A stretch of 64,000 nucleotides of DNA, taken from the NCBI GenBank assembly GCA_032622095.1, contig CP136064.1, positions 131,055,605 to 131,119,604 on the forward strand. Reading direction: 5' to 3'. The position numbers and the translations under genes were made by a program. Under the pieces are notes generated by a model. It saw only the letters and a list, made by a program, of their open reading frames with translations. It had not been told where the DNA came from and did no database searches. The DNA comes from Siphonodentalium dalli. Taxonomy: Eukaryota; Mollusca; Scaphopoda; Gadilida; Siphonodentaliidae. This document shows positions 55,219-63,767 of the stretch, piece after piece; position 1 is the stretch's first letter, and every line of letters starts with the position of its first letter.

Positions 55219-55230
55219 CCCATATATTTG
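55156..55230 (+). promoter_or_regulatory. Shared upstream module of ORF A
   Basis: TTTGACGTTCGGGGAAAATT, then 'ggtagaaaaactcaatgacgt', 'cccgcgc' and a TATA-like CATATATTTG, about 60 bp before the ORF. Two TGACGT (CRE/ATF-type) words are present. The same order occurs before ORFs B and C. Confidence 0.65.
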
Positions 55231-55291
55231 ATCCTCGAAGATGTTAACGTTATTACATGCTTAAATTGTAACGTTAGCGTTATTTTGAAAC

Positions 55292-55741
55292 ATGGATCCA
55301 GTAACGGAATTTCTCAAGACTATTGATGTGCAGTACGACCATGTTCCTGCAACAACGCAAATGTCGAATCCACTGTATGCAGGCATTGTGACACCACGGG
55401 TAGAACAGCAACAGGTACCAATGGTGTATCCGCGAACGGATCAACAACCAGTGTATACACCGCCGGTGAAAACACAACAAATGACTCAACCTGTTATATA
55501 CCAAGTTATCAACAGTTCACAATGGGAAGAACAGACAAAATTGTTACGGAATATTTGGCAGGAAATGAAGGATTTGCGAAAGCAAATAACACAAAAACCG
55601 GCTGAATGTACAATCAACTTGAAACCTCACACGATTGACATACCAATTGAGGTACATGATTTCCAGAAAGAACCTACGAAGCGATCAACATTTGGATCAC
55701 TCGGGAAAGATTTAACAGTGATGAAGAAAGAAAAGAAATGA
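55292..55741 (+). CDS. ORF A of the Polinton-like region, unknown function
   Basis: 149 residues from ATG at 55292. The N-terminal half is Pro/Gln/Thr-rich (TPRVEQQQVPMVYPRTDQQP). Residues about 88-110 (EEQTKLLRNIWQEMKDLRKQ) look like a short coiled coil, and the C-terminus is basic (MKKEKK). Composition suggests a structural or accessory virion protein, but no family is recognised. It has its own upstream module and is followed 21 nt after the stop by a histone-type stem-loop. Confidence 0.6.
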   Translation: MDPVTEFLKTIDVQYDHVPATTQMSNPLYAGIVTPRVEQQQVPMVYPRTDQQPVYTPPVKTQQMTQPVIYQVINSSQWEEQTKLLRNIWQEMKDLRKQITQKPAECTINLKPHTIDIPIEVHDFQKEPTKRSTFGSLGKDLTVMKKEKK

Positions 55742-55761
55742 TTTTTTATATTATTTTAAAC

Positions 55762-55777
55762 GGCCCTTTTCAGGGCC
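55762..55777 (+). terminator. Histone-type 3' stem-loop after ORF A
   Basis: GGCCCTTTTCAGGGCC: a 6-bp stem with the TTTC loop, matching the replication-dependent histone mRNA consensus (GGYYCUUUUCAGRRCC form). AC follows, and AAAAGATACGCTCTG begins 13 nt downstream, in the place of the U7-binding downstream element. Confidence 0.8.
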
Positions 55778-55978
55778 ACTTAAAATTCACAAAAGATACG
55801 CTCTGTATTATTATGCTATATGATGATCGTATTATAGATATGAAGGGTGGTTGTGGGCTTTTTTTATTGTTAGGGTAGTATTCTTTGATAAATTATGTGA
55901 ACATTCTCTCCAATTTCAGGAAGAATGAACGAATCGTACAGTAGCAATTTCAGAGCGTATCTTTTTAAAAATTTGTGA
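55778..55978. other. Intergenic centre between convergent ORFs A and B
   Basis: Contains the two inverted downstream elements (AAAAGATACG at 55791 and its complement at 55956-55965) and AT-rich sequence. Confidence 0.6.
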
Positions 55979-55994
55979 GGCCCTGAAAAGGACC
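55979..55994 (-). terminator. Histone-type 3' stem-loop after ORF B
   Basis: On the minus strand GGTCCTTTTCAGGGCC, with one U-G wobble in the stem. The AAAAGATACGCTCTG element begins 13 nt downstream, the same spacing as after ORFs A and C. Confidence 0.78.
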
Positions 55995-56007
55995 GTTTTG
56001 GATGGTT

Positions 56008-56436
56008 TCAAAAGAAACCGCACGATGTGTTTGGGTTTGAATACAGCTGAAAGTGGTTTTGGGAACATCGCAACCAAATGGCACAATTGCACGGCTGGCC
56101 TGTCTGTATCCCCCAGAGCGGCAAGAATTCGTAAACTCTATGCCCTGAGAAGATTATGATAGACCACTGCAGTGATGTAGCTGCAAGTCGCACCATCAAT
56201 CTTGACGTCCCCAGCAATCTGGTATGTCGGAACCACCGTGGTGGCAATACAAAGACCCGGTCTCTGTGGTCAGTCATCAGCATAACGGTGTATCTGTAGA
56301 TATCAAAGAAGTTATCTACAGTACCCGTTTCTGCTAAACTCAAAGCCTTCCATATCATCTGTACTTCATCCCCAAACACACCTCTCACCAGCATCCCATC
56401 CTCCAAATAGCTCCGATACAGATCTCGGTAATCCAT
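56008..56436 (-). CDS. ORF B of the Polinton-like region, unknown function
   Basis: 142 residues from ATG at 56434-56436, reading left. The beginning is acidic and well structured in composition (MDYRDLYRSYLEDGMLVRGV). The second half is richer in Cys, Trp and Ser and may reflect an old frameshift. No family is recognised. It is convergent with ORF A inside the inverted arms, and the stop is 13 nt from its stem-loop. Confidence 0.5.
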   Translation of the reverse strand: MDYRDLYRSYLEDGMLVRGVFGDEVQMIWKALSLAETGTVDNFFDIYRYTVMLMTDHRDRVFVLPPRWFRHTRLLGTSRLMVRLAATSLQWSIIIFSGHRVYEFLPLWGIQTGQPCNCAIWLRCSQNHFQLYSNPNTSCGFF

Positions 56437-56481
56437 TTCGGTATGAATGAAGAATGGGGATATCTGTTAATTTTTTATTGA

Positions 56482-56533
56482 AAACGCGCGGACGTCATGC
56501 GTTTTTCTACCAAATTTTTCCGAACGTCAAATC
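56482..56533 (-). promoter_or_regulatory. Shared upstream module of ORF B
   Basis: On the minus strand: TTTGACGTTCGGAAAAATTT, 'ggtagaaaaacgcatgacgt', 'ccgcgcg', then 'tttcaataaaaaa' as a possible TATA-like element. Confidence 0.62.
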
Positions 56534-57023
56534 AATTGTGTTTCTTTTTTTGTCAAAAACATCATATTTCTATGAATAAAACACCGATTTGACTCGGGAA
56601 AATTTTATCTGTACCATTTTACCATTATCTCATAACATTTCACTGAACGGCAATTTCTACAAGTACATTTTACAACGCTATCGTCTTCGAATTTATTCAA
56701 AGACTTTCGCTTTTGTTAAAAAATGCACTGGTAAAGTAGCACAATTTACCAAAGCATCTATTTTTGCTCAGTATTAATCTAAGTTCAGTGTGTACAGCGA
56801 ATGGGAATGCCCTTCGCTTACCACACTGCCATTAGAATCCGAGAAAAAATCTATACATTAGTAAATTGTGCTCTTTTCTGTCAAAAAAACACTTCGAAGC
56901 GCTCACCTTACTCTTTGGAATCTAACACAACCTCTGGACCGATGAATCCGACCTGGGTTGTCACTCTGGCCCACCCCTCGCTGACTGTCACTCTGGCCCA
57001 TGGGTCAGAGTAACAGCCCAGGT
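56482..57023 (-). repeat. Right inverted arm
   Basis: Inverse counterpart of 54570-55218 including the upstream module and the TCACTCTGGCCCAC-type outer repeats. Identity is high but with scattered changes and small indels. Confidence 0.88.
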
Positions 57024-57086
57024 TATGGGACCTGTCACTGACACACCCCACATCGCTCGAGGTATTCCGAAAAAAAAGAATCACAC

Positions 57087-57162
57087 TTGAATTGACGTTC
57101 GGGGATATTTGGTGAAATACGCAATGACGTCGTCAGCGGCGTCCGCGCGTTTCATATAATAT
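57087..57162 (+). promoter_or_regulatory. Shared upstream module of ORF C
   Basis: ATTGACGTTCGGGGATATTT, 'ggtgaaatacgcaatgacgtc', 'gtccgcgcg', then TATA-like CATATAATAT at about 57153, some 35 bp before the ORF. Confidence 0.65.
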
Positions 57163-57195
57163 GGAGCGCAGTGTAGCGTTTTTTTTATCTTCAAA

Positions 57196-57549
57196 ATGTT
57201 CTCTAAACTAAAAGAGAAAATTTTGCTAAAATTCTCTGCCGATGCTCGATTAAAGTATTGGCAGAAGAATGTTAGAGATTCGGAGAGCCATAAGTTAGCC
57301 ATTAGAGCTGGAGTTCAAGAATTCCTGCAAATACGGAGACCTAGTCCTCCCAAGGTGTATGTGGAAACTCCAGAGTGGAAACCCACGTATAAGGAGGGAG
57401 CATTATATCCAGACTTGTCTGAATTTAATCCTCCAAAGCTGCTACCAAGGTGGATTACCACTGAGGCAGCAGAATACATGCAGGATCCATACTGGAGACC
57501 CACATATAACAAGGGGGGATTTTATCCTGATTTGTCTGAATTTTATTGA
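57196..57549 (+). CDS. ORF C of the Polinton-like region, with a duplicated motif
   Basis: 117 residues from ATG at 57196. The N-terminal 45 residues are basic and helical in look (MFSKLKEKILLKFSADARLK). Two related blocks follow: PEWKPTYKEGALYPDLSEF and PYWRPTYNKGGFYPDLSEF, about 40 residues apart, pointing to an internal duplication. Function unknown. The ORF ends 19 nt before a histone-type stem-loop. Confidence 0.62.
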   Translation: MFSKLKEKILLKFSADARLKYWQKNVRDSESHKLAIRAGVQEFLQIRRPSPPKVYVETPEWKPTYKEGALYPDLSEFNPPKLLPRWITTEAAEYMQDPYWRPTYNKGGFYPDLSEFY

Positions 57550-57568
57550 CTCAGCAAACAATTTAAAC

Positions 57569-57584
57569 GGCCCTTTTCAGGGCC
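57569..57584 (+). terminator. Histone-type 3' stem-loop after ORF C
   Basis: GGCCCTTTTCAGGGCC followed by ACCCA, the exact flank seen after most animal histone stem-loops. AAAAGATACGCTCTG begins 13 nt further on. Confidence 0.85.
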
Positions 57585-57685
57585 ACCCAAATTTTTCAAA
57601 AGATACGCTCTGAAATTGCTAAAAAAACGTAACAAGTAATTAAATCAATAATATTTTATTCACCAATTTTAACTTTCTTGGAAGA

Positions 57686-58216
57686 TTATCGCGATAAACG
57701 TCTTTTTCTCTTTCTGCTAGGCAAAGTGTTTTGCTTAATTTCAGTATCGTTAGCGCCTTTGGCTACAGCGTTTATCACTTCCATCTGCGAATCCTCCGTG
57801 TTTAGAATAGTGATTTCATCATTTGACACTCTCAGTTTTCACATCCGCGATCTCGTTAATTGACATCGCGGTTGAGTTGCATTGTTCCCCACTTTTAGCT
57901 TTCACATCCGCGATCTCGTTAGTTGATGTCTCAGTTTGATCAATGTCCATTACATCACATGGTGTGAGATAATCGTTGTCTGATGTGTGCGTCCAAGTAG
58001 ACTTCCCAGGAGTATAGATTCACTCACCATCAATGATGATTTTTTCATCTGATCAATCCTTTTTTTCGTAGTGCCATCACATTGAAAAGCCCAATGTGAA
58101 CTCGAATTGCATCTAAAACAGTTACCGTGTGGTGGTATCCACTTTGTATTCTTTAAAACTTCTAATGCAATTTTTCGTAAATGTTGTATGTTGTTACTCT
58201 GCAATCGTGGATCCAT
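57686..58216 (-). pseudogene. CCHC zinc-knuckle protein gene, frameshifted
   Basis: From ATG at 58214-58216 the minus strand encodes a CCHC knuckle, CFRCNSSSHWAFQC (C-x2-C-x4-H-x4-C), around residue 35, then a basic stretch. The frame closes at 57950, but coding-like sequence continues in other frames (a repeated NEIADVK segment, and finally SRKRKRRLSR before a stop at 57686-57688), so two frameshifts are likely. A knuckle plus a nuclear-localisation-like tail suggests a nucleic-acid-binding protein. It is transcribed divergently from the polymerase. Confidence 0.6.
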
Positions 58217-58247
58217 TGTGAGCGTTCGGTGCGTTATTCAGTCGTCA

Positions 58248-58366
58248 GTGAAATGACGACGTGATGAAAAAGCGCGTCGCTTTTATGCTCTGACACGGAC
58301 GATGACTGCGCATGTCCGTGTCAGAGCATAAAAGCGACGCGATTTTTCATCACGTCGTCATTTCAC
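58248..58366. promoter_or_regulatory. Near-perfect palindromic divergent promoter
   Basis: Arms of 53 bp (58248-58300 and 58314-58366) differ at one position and surround a 13-bp centre. Each arm has a TATA-like CATAAAAG and a TGACGACGTGATG block. It lies exactly between the zinc-knuckle gene (left) and the polymerase N-terminus (ATG at 58368), giving both the same upstream sequence. Confidence 0.75.
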
Positions 58367-58367
58367 G

Positions 58368-61300
58368 ATGAAGCGCCTTGTGCCATATTCAGATAGCGAA
58401 AGCGAACGAGATAATAGAAAGAGAGTGCGACTGGATGATGACTGTAAATATTATACTATAAAAAATCTGACTGATAAATACTCGAGGAAATTTAAAACAG
58501 CATCAAAGAAATACAACATTACATTTCAAGAATTTCATCAACCATTTCAAACTGTTCACAGAATTTTCAAAGATCTGGTGAACAGTTTGAAAGATGAGTG
58601 TGATGCAGGACCAAAAGATCAAATGAGAATTTCCATCTTTCATCCAGGGCTAGATCTAGGGATTCACGTCCCGTTCACTGAAGCAAAAGACCTGACGTGT
58701 GAATTATTGCTTGACAACATAGAAAAAGTTGCACAATCGAACAAAAAATTCTAAATTCATGACGGACAGATGACATTTGATATCACTGTCATGCATATGC
58801 CTACAGGTACGTACCGCAAGACATACCTTACATTATGGAGCATTCGGTGAAAAAAATCAAATGAAAACAGTAAAGAAAAGTATTCTTCTGATTCAGAACG
58901 CAGAAGATAACATGTGTTTTGCGAGGGCTGTCGTTGTTGGTATGTGTAATGCTGACAAAAAAGATACCACTGAATGGAAGCAACAATGGAAACGGATTAC
59001 GAGACCAGCAAGAGCTCCACAACTGGAAGCTGCAAAGTCATTGTTGGATAAAGTGGGGTTATCACACGACACCAGTTGCGGGGCTGAGGAATACAAAATT
59101 ATTCAGGAACAATTATATCCGGAGTATGTTATAAAAATAAATAATCAATTTGCTGACGAAGGCTTTCTTTTTCAACCACCACCAGTTGGGAAAGAAAGTA
59201 AAGTTGTCCATCTATATTTCAATGACAACCACTACGATGTGATCACAACTGTCACAGGATTCCTTGGATGTATTTATTACTGTGAACACTGTGATGTCGG
59301 TTCGAACAACAGAGGTGATCATTTATGTCCATACAAGTGTATGTGTTTCGAGGGTCAGATATGCCCCTTTGAACGATGGATACACTGCATCAAATGTAAG
59401 AGGACTTTTAGAAGTAAACGATGTCTCGACAATCATTTGAAAAAATCACCAAAACAAGACAAAACTATTTGTGATATGATACATAAATGCCAGAAATGCG
59501 GGGTTGATATCGTCACACGAAAGGAGAAAAGACATATCTGTTCGGGAACAAAGAAGTGTAAATACTGTAAGGAAATCGTTCCATCAGACCACAGATGTCA
59601 TATTCAACAGTACGAAAAGAAAGAAATACAGAAAGAAGTAAAGGTACCATTCATATTTTTTGATTTTGAATGTCAACAAGATACTGGTGTTCATATACCC
59701 AATTTTTGTGTTGTACAAACTGCTTGTGAAAATTGTATATGTAAACCCATTGATGAAATATGCAATTCATGTGATTCTGTATTGTCAAATAGAGAATATG
59801 TTTTTAAAGGTGAAAATGTATTGGAAAGATTTAGTAAATGGTTGTTTACACCAACGATCATAAAGGTACAACATGTATTGCTCACAATGCAAGAGGTTAC
59901 GATAGTCAGTTCCTCTTACATTACCTGTTGGAACAATGGAAATTCAAAACCTAATGTTTTATTATGAATGGTAACAAAATACTGAGTTTACAATGTAATG
60001 GTGTTAGAATAATCGATTCATTGAGTTTCATCCCAATGGCATTATCTAAATTTCCAAAAACATTCCAACTTGAAGAAATGGCTAAAGGTGATTTTCCACA
60101 TTGGGAAAACACACATGACTTTCAGAATTACGTAGGACCATATCTAGACAAAAAATACTATAAGCCTGAAATCATGTCTGAGGAAAATAGGGATTCATTT
60201 CTGAAATGGTACGAAGCTAGGGGTGAGGATATTTTTGATTTCCAATAAGAAATTCAAAAGTATTGTAAATCAGATGTAGACATTTTAAGACGTGGATGTG
60301 GCAAATTCAGACTATGTGTAATGGAAACTGATCAAATAGATCCATTCAGGGAAGCAATAACATTAGCTCAAACCTGTAACCTTGCATGGAGAAAAAATTC
60401 ATTACCAGAGAATTCTCTAGGTATAATTTCAGACGCTGGATATCCACAAGCGCGTAAATTTTCAATGAAGCAATTCGATGGCTACAGTACATTGCTACAA
60501 AACAAAATATAAACATAAAACATGCTTTAAATGGTGGTGAAGTTAAAATAGGCAGACATTTTGTTGATGGTTATCATGCAGAATCAAACACAGTGTATGA
60601 AATGTATGGGTGGTTTTTTTTCATGGCTGTCCTACTTGCTATCCAGATAGAAACCGCCGAAACCCATACAGTAATATAACAATGCATGAATTGTATGAAA
60701 AAACAATAAAAACGGAAACTGAAATCAAAAGTTTGGGATGCAAATTAATATGCATCTGGGAACATGACCTGGACAATAAATGTAAAGAAGACAAAAATTA
60801 AAAACAAACTATGGACCAATTCTATTTGCATCAAGACCCAATTAAACCAAGGGAAGCATTATTTGGTGGCAGGACTAATGCTCTAAAATTATATCATGAA
60901 ATAGAACCAAAATCTAAACAGGAAATAAAATATATTGATATATGCAGTTTGTATCCTAGTGTGAATAAATATAGGGAGTACCCTCTTGGTCATCCTGCAA
61001 TTCTAAGTCAGGAACAAATAGGAGACATCAAATCTTACAAAGGACTCATTAAATGCAAAGTATTACCTCCAAATAAATTGTACATTCCAGTGCTACCGAT
61101 CCACTGTAATTTCTGTAATAACAAAATGATATATACATTGTGTAAAACTTGTGCAGAAAATGAAAGTGGACAGTGTAGTCATAAAACTGAACAGCGTGTT
61201 TTAGTTGGAGTTTGGACGCATGTAGAATTATTCAAAGCAATAGAATTGGGTTACAAAATTCTGGAAGTGTATCAAGTTTGGCATTGGACTGAGTGGTCGG

Positions 61301-62196
61301 ACAAAGTATACAGGGATTACATTGATAAATACCTCAAAATTAAACAAGAAGCAAGTGGATATCCAAATTATGTTAAAAGTGAAGAAGATAAAGATAAATA
61401 CATTAAAGATTATTATGAGGTTGAAGGTATAAAACTTGAAGAAAAAAAATTATTAAAAAAACCAGGACTCCGCCAGTGCGCAAAATTAATGATAAATTGC
61501 ATATGGGGAAAAAATGCACAAAATAATATTCTTACTAAAACTGAATATATCTCAGAACCATCCAGATATTTTGAACTACTAACTGATAAAAATATCACCG
61601 TCAAAGCAGTTGAAATATTTGAACAGGATAAATTCATATTATTCAGTTATGAAAATAAAACCGATATTATAGAACCACATCCATCTGCCAATGTAGTTGT
61701 TGCTTCATTTGTCACAGCATATGCACGCTTGGAGTTGTATAAAGTTTTAGAAAAACTCCAAGATAGGGTGTTGTATTTCGACACCGATAGCTGTATGTAT
61801 ATTTTCGATCCAGAAAAAGAAAATATCAAAATTGAAGACAGCTACCTTGGTAAATGGACTGATGAGCATCCAGATGCTAAATTCATGAAATTTGTAGGGT
61901 TAGGACCGAAAAATTATGGATATCAGTACGTGAAAGATGGTGTCATAAAATCTGTATGTAATGTCAAGGGCATCACTCTGGATTATAAAACTAAACAGCA
62001 AATAAATTTTCATTCAATGGTTGAATGTGTTAATGACCGGTCAAATTTTCAACGTGTCATAAACTATCCATGCAGAATTAAACACACAAAGAACCGAGAA
62101 GTAATTAGTGAAGAGCAAACAAAAACATTCCGATCTATGTACAACAAACGACTTGTTGTGGGTGAATACAACACAATTCCTTATGGATGGAATTGA
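58368..62196 (+). pseudogene. Family B (protein-primed type) DNA polymerase, multiply broken
   Basis: Coding pieces lie at 58368-58754, 58777-59967, 59964-60248, 60321-60512, 60610-60801 and 60811-62196, separated by stops (58752, 60246, near 60799) and several frameshifts. Motifs in order: a Cys-rich N-terminal region with several CxxC pairs (59280-59600), Exo I FFDFECQQD near 59660, Exo II around HNARGYDSQF near 59890 in another frame, Exo III YCKSDVDILR near 60265, GGRTNALKLYH near 60865, Pol A DICSLYPSVN near 60940, Pol B LINCIWGKNAQN near 61490, Pol C YFDTDSCMY near 61780. This set is typical of Polinton/adintovirus replicative polymerases. With these breaks the copy cannot make a full enzyme. 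Confidence 0.88.
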
Positions 62197-62389
62197 TGTG
62201 TTACCAGCAGAGATGCTTTTGAAAATTTATAATAACTTGATCGAAATGTCAAAAATGGATCAAGAAATCAAACGAGAACTTAAGCAAACTTGGTTTTTGA
62301 GGGAAAGTAAAATTATAGTGCAGACTTTGCTGAACGGACATTTCTCTGAGGGGCAGAGTCGACTGAGATGTTTTATTGGGAGATCATAA
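62183..62389 (+). CDS. Small ORF overlapping the polymerase end, F-box-like start
   Basis: The ATG at 62183 overlaps the polymerase stop by 14 nt in another frame, giving 68 residues. DVLPAEMLLKIYNNL near the start matches the LPxExLxxI pattern that opens F-box domains, and a Trp follows about 30 residues later. If real, it could recruit host SCF ubiquitin ligase. The match is short and only pattern-based, so the function is tentative. Confidence 0.42.
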   Translation: MDGIDVLPAEMLLKIYNNLIEMSKMDQEIKRELKQTWFLRESKIIVQTLLNGHFSEGQSRLRCFIGRS

Positions 62390-62407
62390 TTTGAAACTGA
62401 TTTCTTA

Positions 62408-62782
62408 ATGGATATATTGGATCACCTGTTTTCAGATTATTGGATATTTCATGGTGCTCCTAAAAACAAAATAAACGAAATTCGTGAATTAGTTGAAAAT
62501 AATTTTATTCGTTTTGCTGAATATCAAGACAGGATTCTCAATGAAAAAACTTTGAAATTCGAAGAGGTGACGAGAATATATGGATACATTATTCTCCGAG
62601 AACCATGTACAATTTTCACTGCTGAAAAGTTATTTGAAGAAAAAGTGTCTTTGGATTATATTGTAAAAACCACTAGACCTATTTCAGACTTAGATAATGA
62701 ACTCATATGGACATTTGGAATAATCTGGAGTTATGGTGACTCTTCATTAAAAATAAAAAAGTTTGATTCCGAACAATCCTAA
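62408..62782 (+). CDS. Unidentified ORF between polymerase and ATPase
   Basis: 124 residues from ATG at 62408, 18 nt after the preceding stop. No known motif. Composition is soluble, acidic and aromatic-rich (ELIWTFGIIWSYGDSS near the end). Position and orientation match the ATPase 11 nt downstream, so it is probably a real gene of the element. Confidence 0.6.
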   Translation: MDILDHLFSDYWIFHGAPKNKINEIRELVENNFIRFAEYQDRILNEKTLKFEEVTRIYGYIILREPCTIFTAEKLFEEKVSLDYIVKTTRPISDLDNELIWTFGIIWSYGDSSLKIKKFDSEQS

Positions 62783-62792
62783 TCAATCTTAC

Positions 62793-63443
62793 ATGGACGA
62801 ATCATTGTTGTTCAAACATCCCTGTAACATGTTCATATCGGGGCCAAGTGGTTGTGGTAAAACAGATTTTGTTAAGAAATTAATCGAATATAAAGATGAT
62901 TTGTTCAAACCTGTTACATACAAAGTCTTTTGGTGTTACAAAGAATGGCAAAATACCTATAGTCAGATGCAAGAATTTCACAATATTCAATTTATAAATG
63001 GAATACCGGATGATGACAATGAACTTGTCGATGACACAGACTTACCGCACCTCGTCGTTTTTGATGACATGTTAGGTGATAAAGATGAAGAAAAAATTAT
63101 GTTGTGGTTTACAAGAAAAGGACATCACAGAAATACGTCTGTTATTTACATAACCCAAAACATGTTTCAGAAATCTAAAGCGAGTAGAACTTTGAGTTTG
63201 AATGCACATTACATGGTATTATTTCAAAGCGTGCATGATAAAGGCAAAATAAAAATTCTTGCCTCTCAAATGCAAATACTTCATTTAATGCAAGCATATG
63301 ATGATGGAACTTCAACCAATCATGGTTATTTACTACTCGATTTTCACCCAAAAACGGATAAATCGTTGAGACTTAGAACTGATATTTTCCATCGCTGGCT
63401 CACAAATGACGATCGAGGTGCGGTAATATATTCATCGGTATAA
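62793..63443 (+). CDS. FtsK/HerA-type DNA-packaging ATPase
   Basis: Starting at the ATG at 62793 (the frame is open from 62763, but only with a TTG) the protein has 216 residues. Walker A is GPSGCGKTDF about 17 residues in. Walker B is LPHLVVFDDML, followed by YITQN as sensor. This is the short A32-like ATPase of Polintons and related viruses, which packages DNA into capsids. There is no stop or frameshift, in contrast to the polymerase. Start choice is based on the ATG and on non-overlap with the upstream ORF. Confidence 0.88.
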   Translation: MDESLLFKHPCNMFISGPSGCGKTDFVKKLIEYKDDLFKPVTYKVFWCYKEWQNTYSQMQEFHNIQFINGIPDDDNELVDDTDLPHLVVFDDMLGDKDEEKIMLWFTRKGHHRNTSVIYITQNMFQKSKASRTLSLNAHYMVLFQSVHDKGKIKILASQMQILHLMQAYDDGTSTNHGYLLLDFHPKTDKSLRLRTDIFHRWLTNDDRGAVIYSSV

Positions 63444-63480
63444 AGATAAGTGTATCAGCATAATATTTCATTTTCCAATC

Positions 63481-63726
63481 ATGGAGTCGCATGAAGCAGT
63501 CTTGAGTGTATTTTCGACTATAGATAAATTAATACTTGATGATCACTTAAAGCTTCCAAAGCAGACACGAACATTCCTGCAAAAACACAAAAAAGAGCTG
63601 AAGAAAATAGCTGACAGTAGAACTCATATCGATTAAAAAAAGAAAATACTTTTAAAAACTGGTGGAGGTGGTTTTCTTGGTGGAGTTTTGATCAGAAGTC
63701 TTCTCAGACAAAAAGAAAATAAATAA
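63481..63726 (+). pseudogene. Small virion-type ORF with one in-frame stop
   Basis: From ATG at 63481 there are 51 codons (basic, helical; FLQKHKKELKKIADSRTHI) to TAA at 63634-63636. The same frame then continues KKKILLKTGGGGFLGGVLIR to a second stop at 63724-63726. A basic stretch followed by a glycine/hydrophobic GGFLG segment after the ATPase is reminiscent of small membrane-active or core proteins of Polinton-like viruses. The in-frame stop probably inactivates it. Confidence 0.5.
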
Positions 63727-63767
63727 ATTGCACGAGTTAGATCAAACAGAGTAAATGCTACTCGAGT

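Noticed and set aside
55762-57584. ORFs A-C as diverged host histone genes
   Set aside because: None shows a histone fold, H1 winged-helix or basic tail pattern; only the 3' ends are histone-like.
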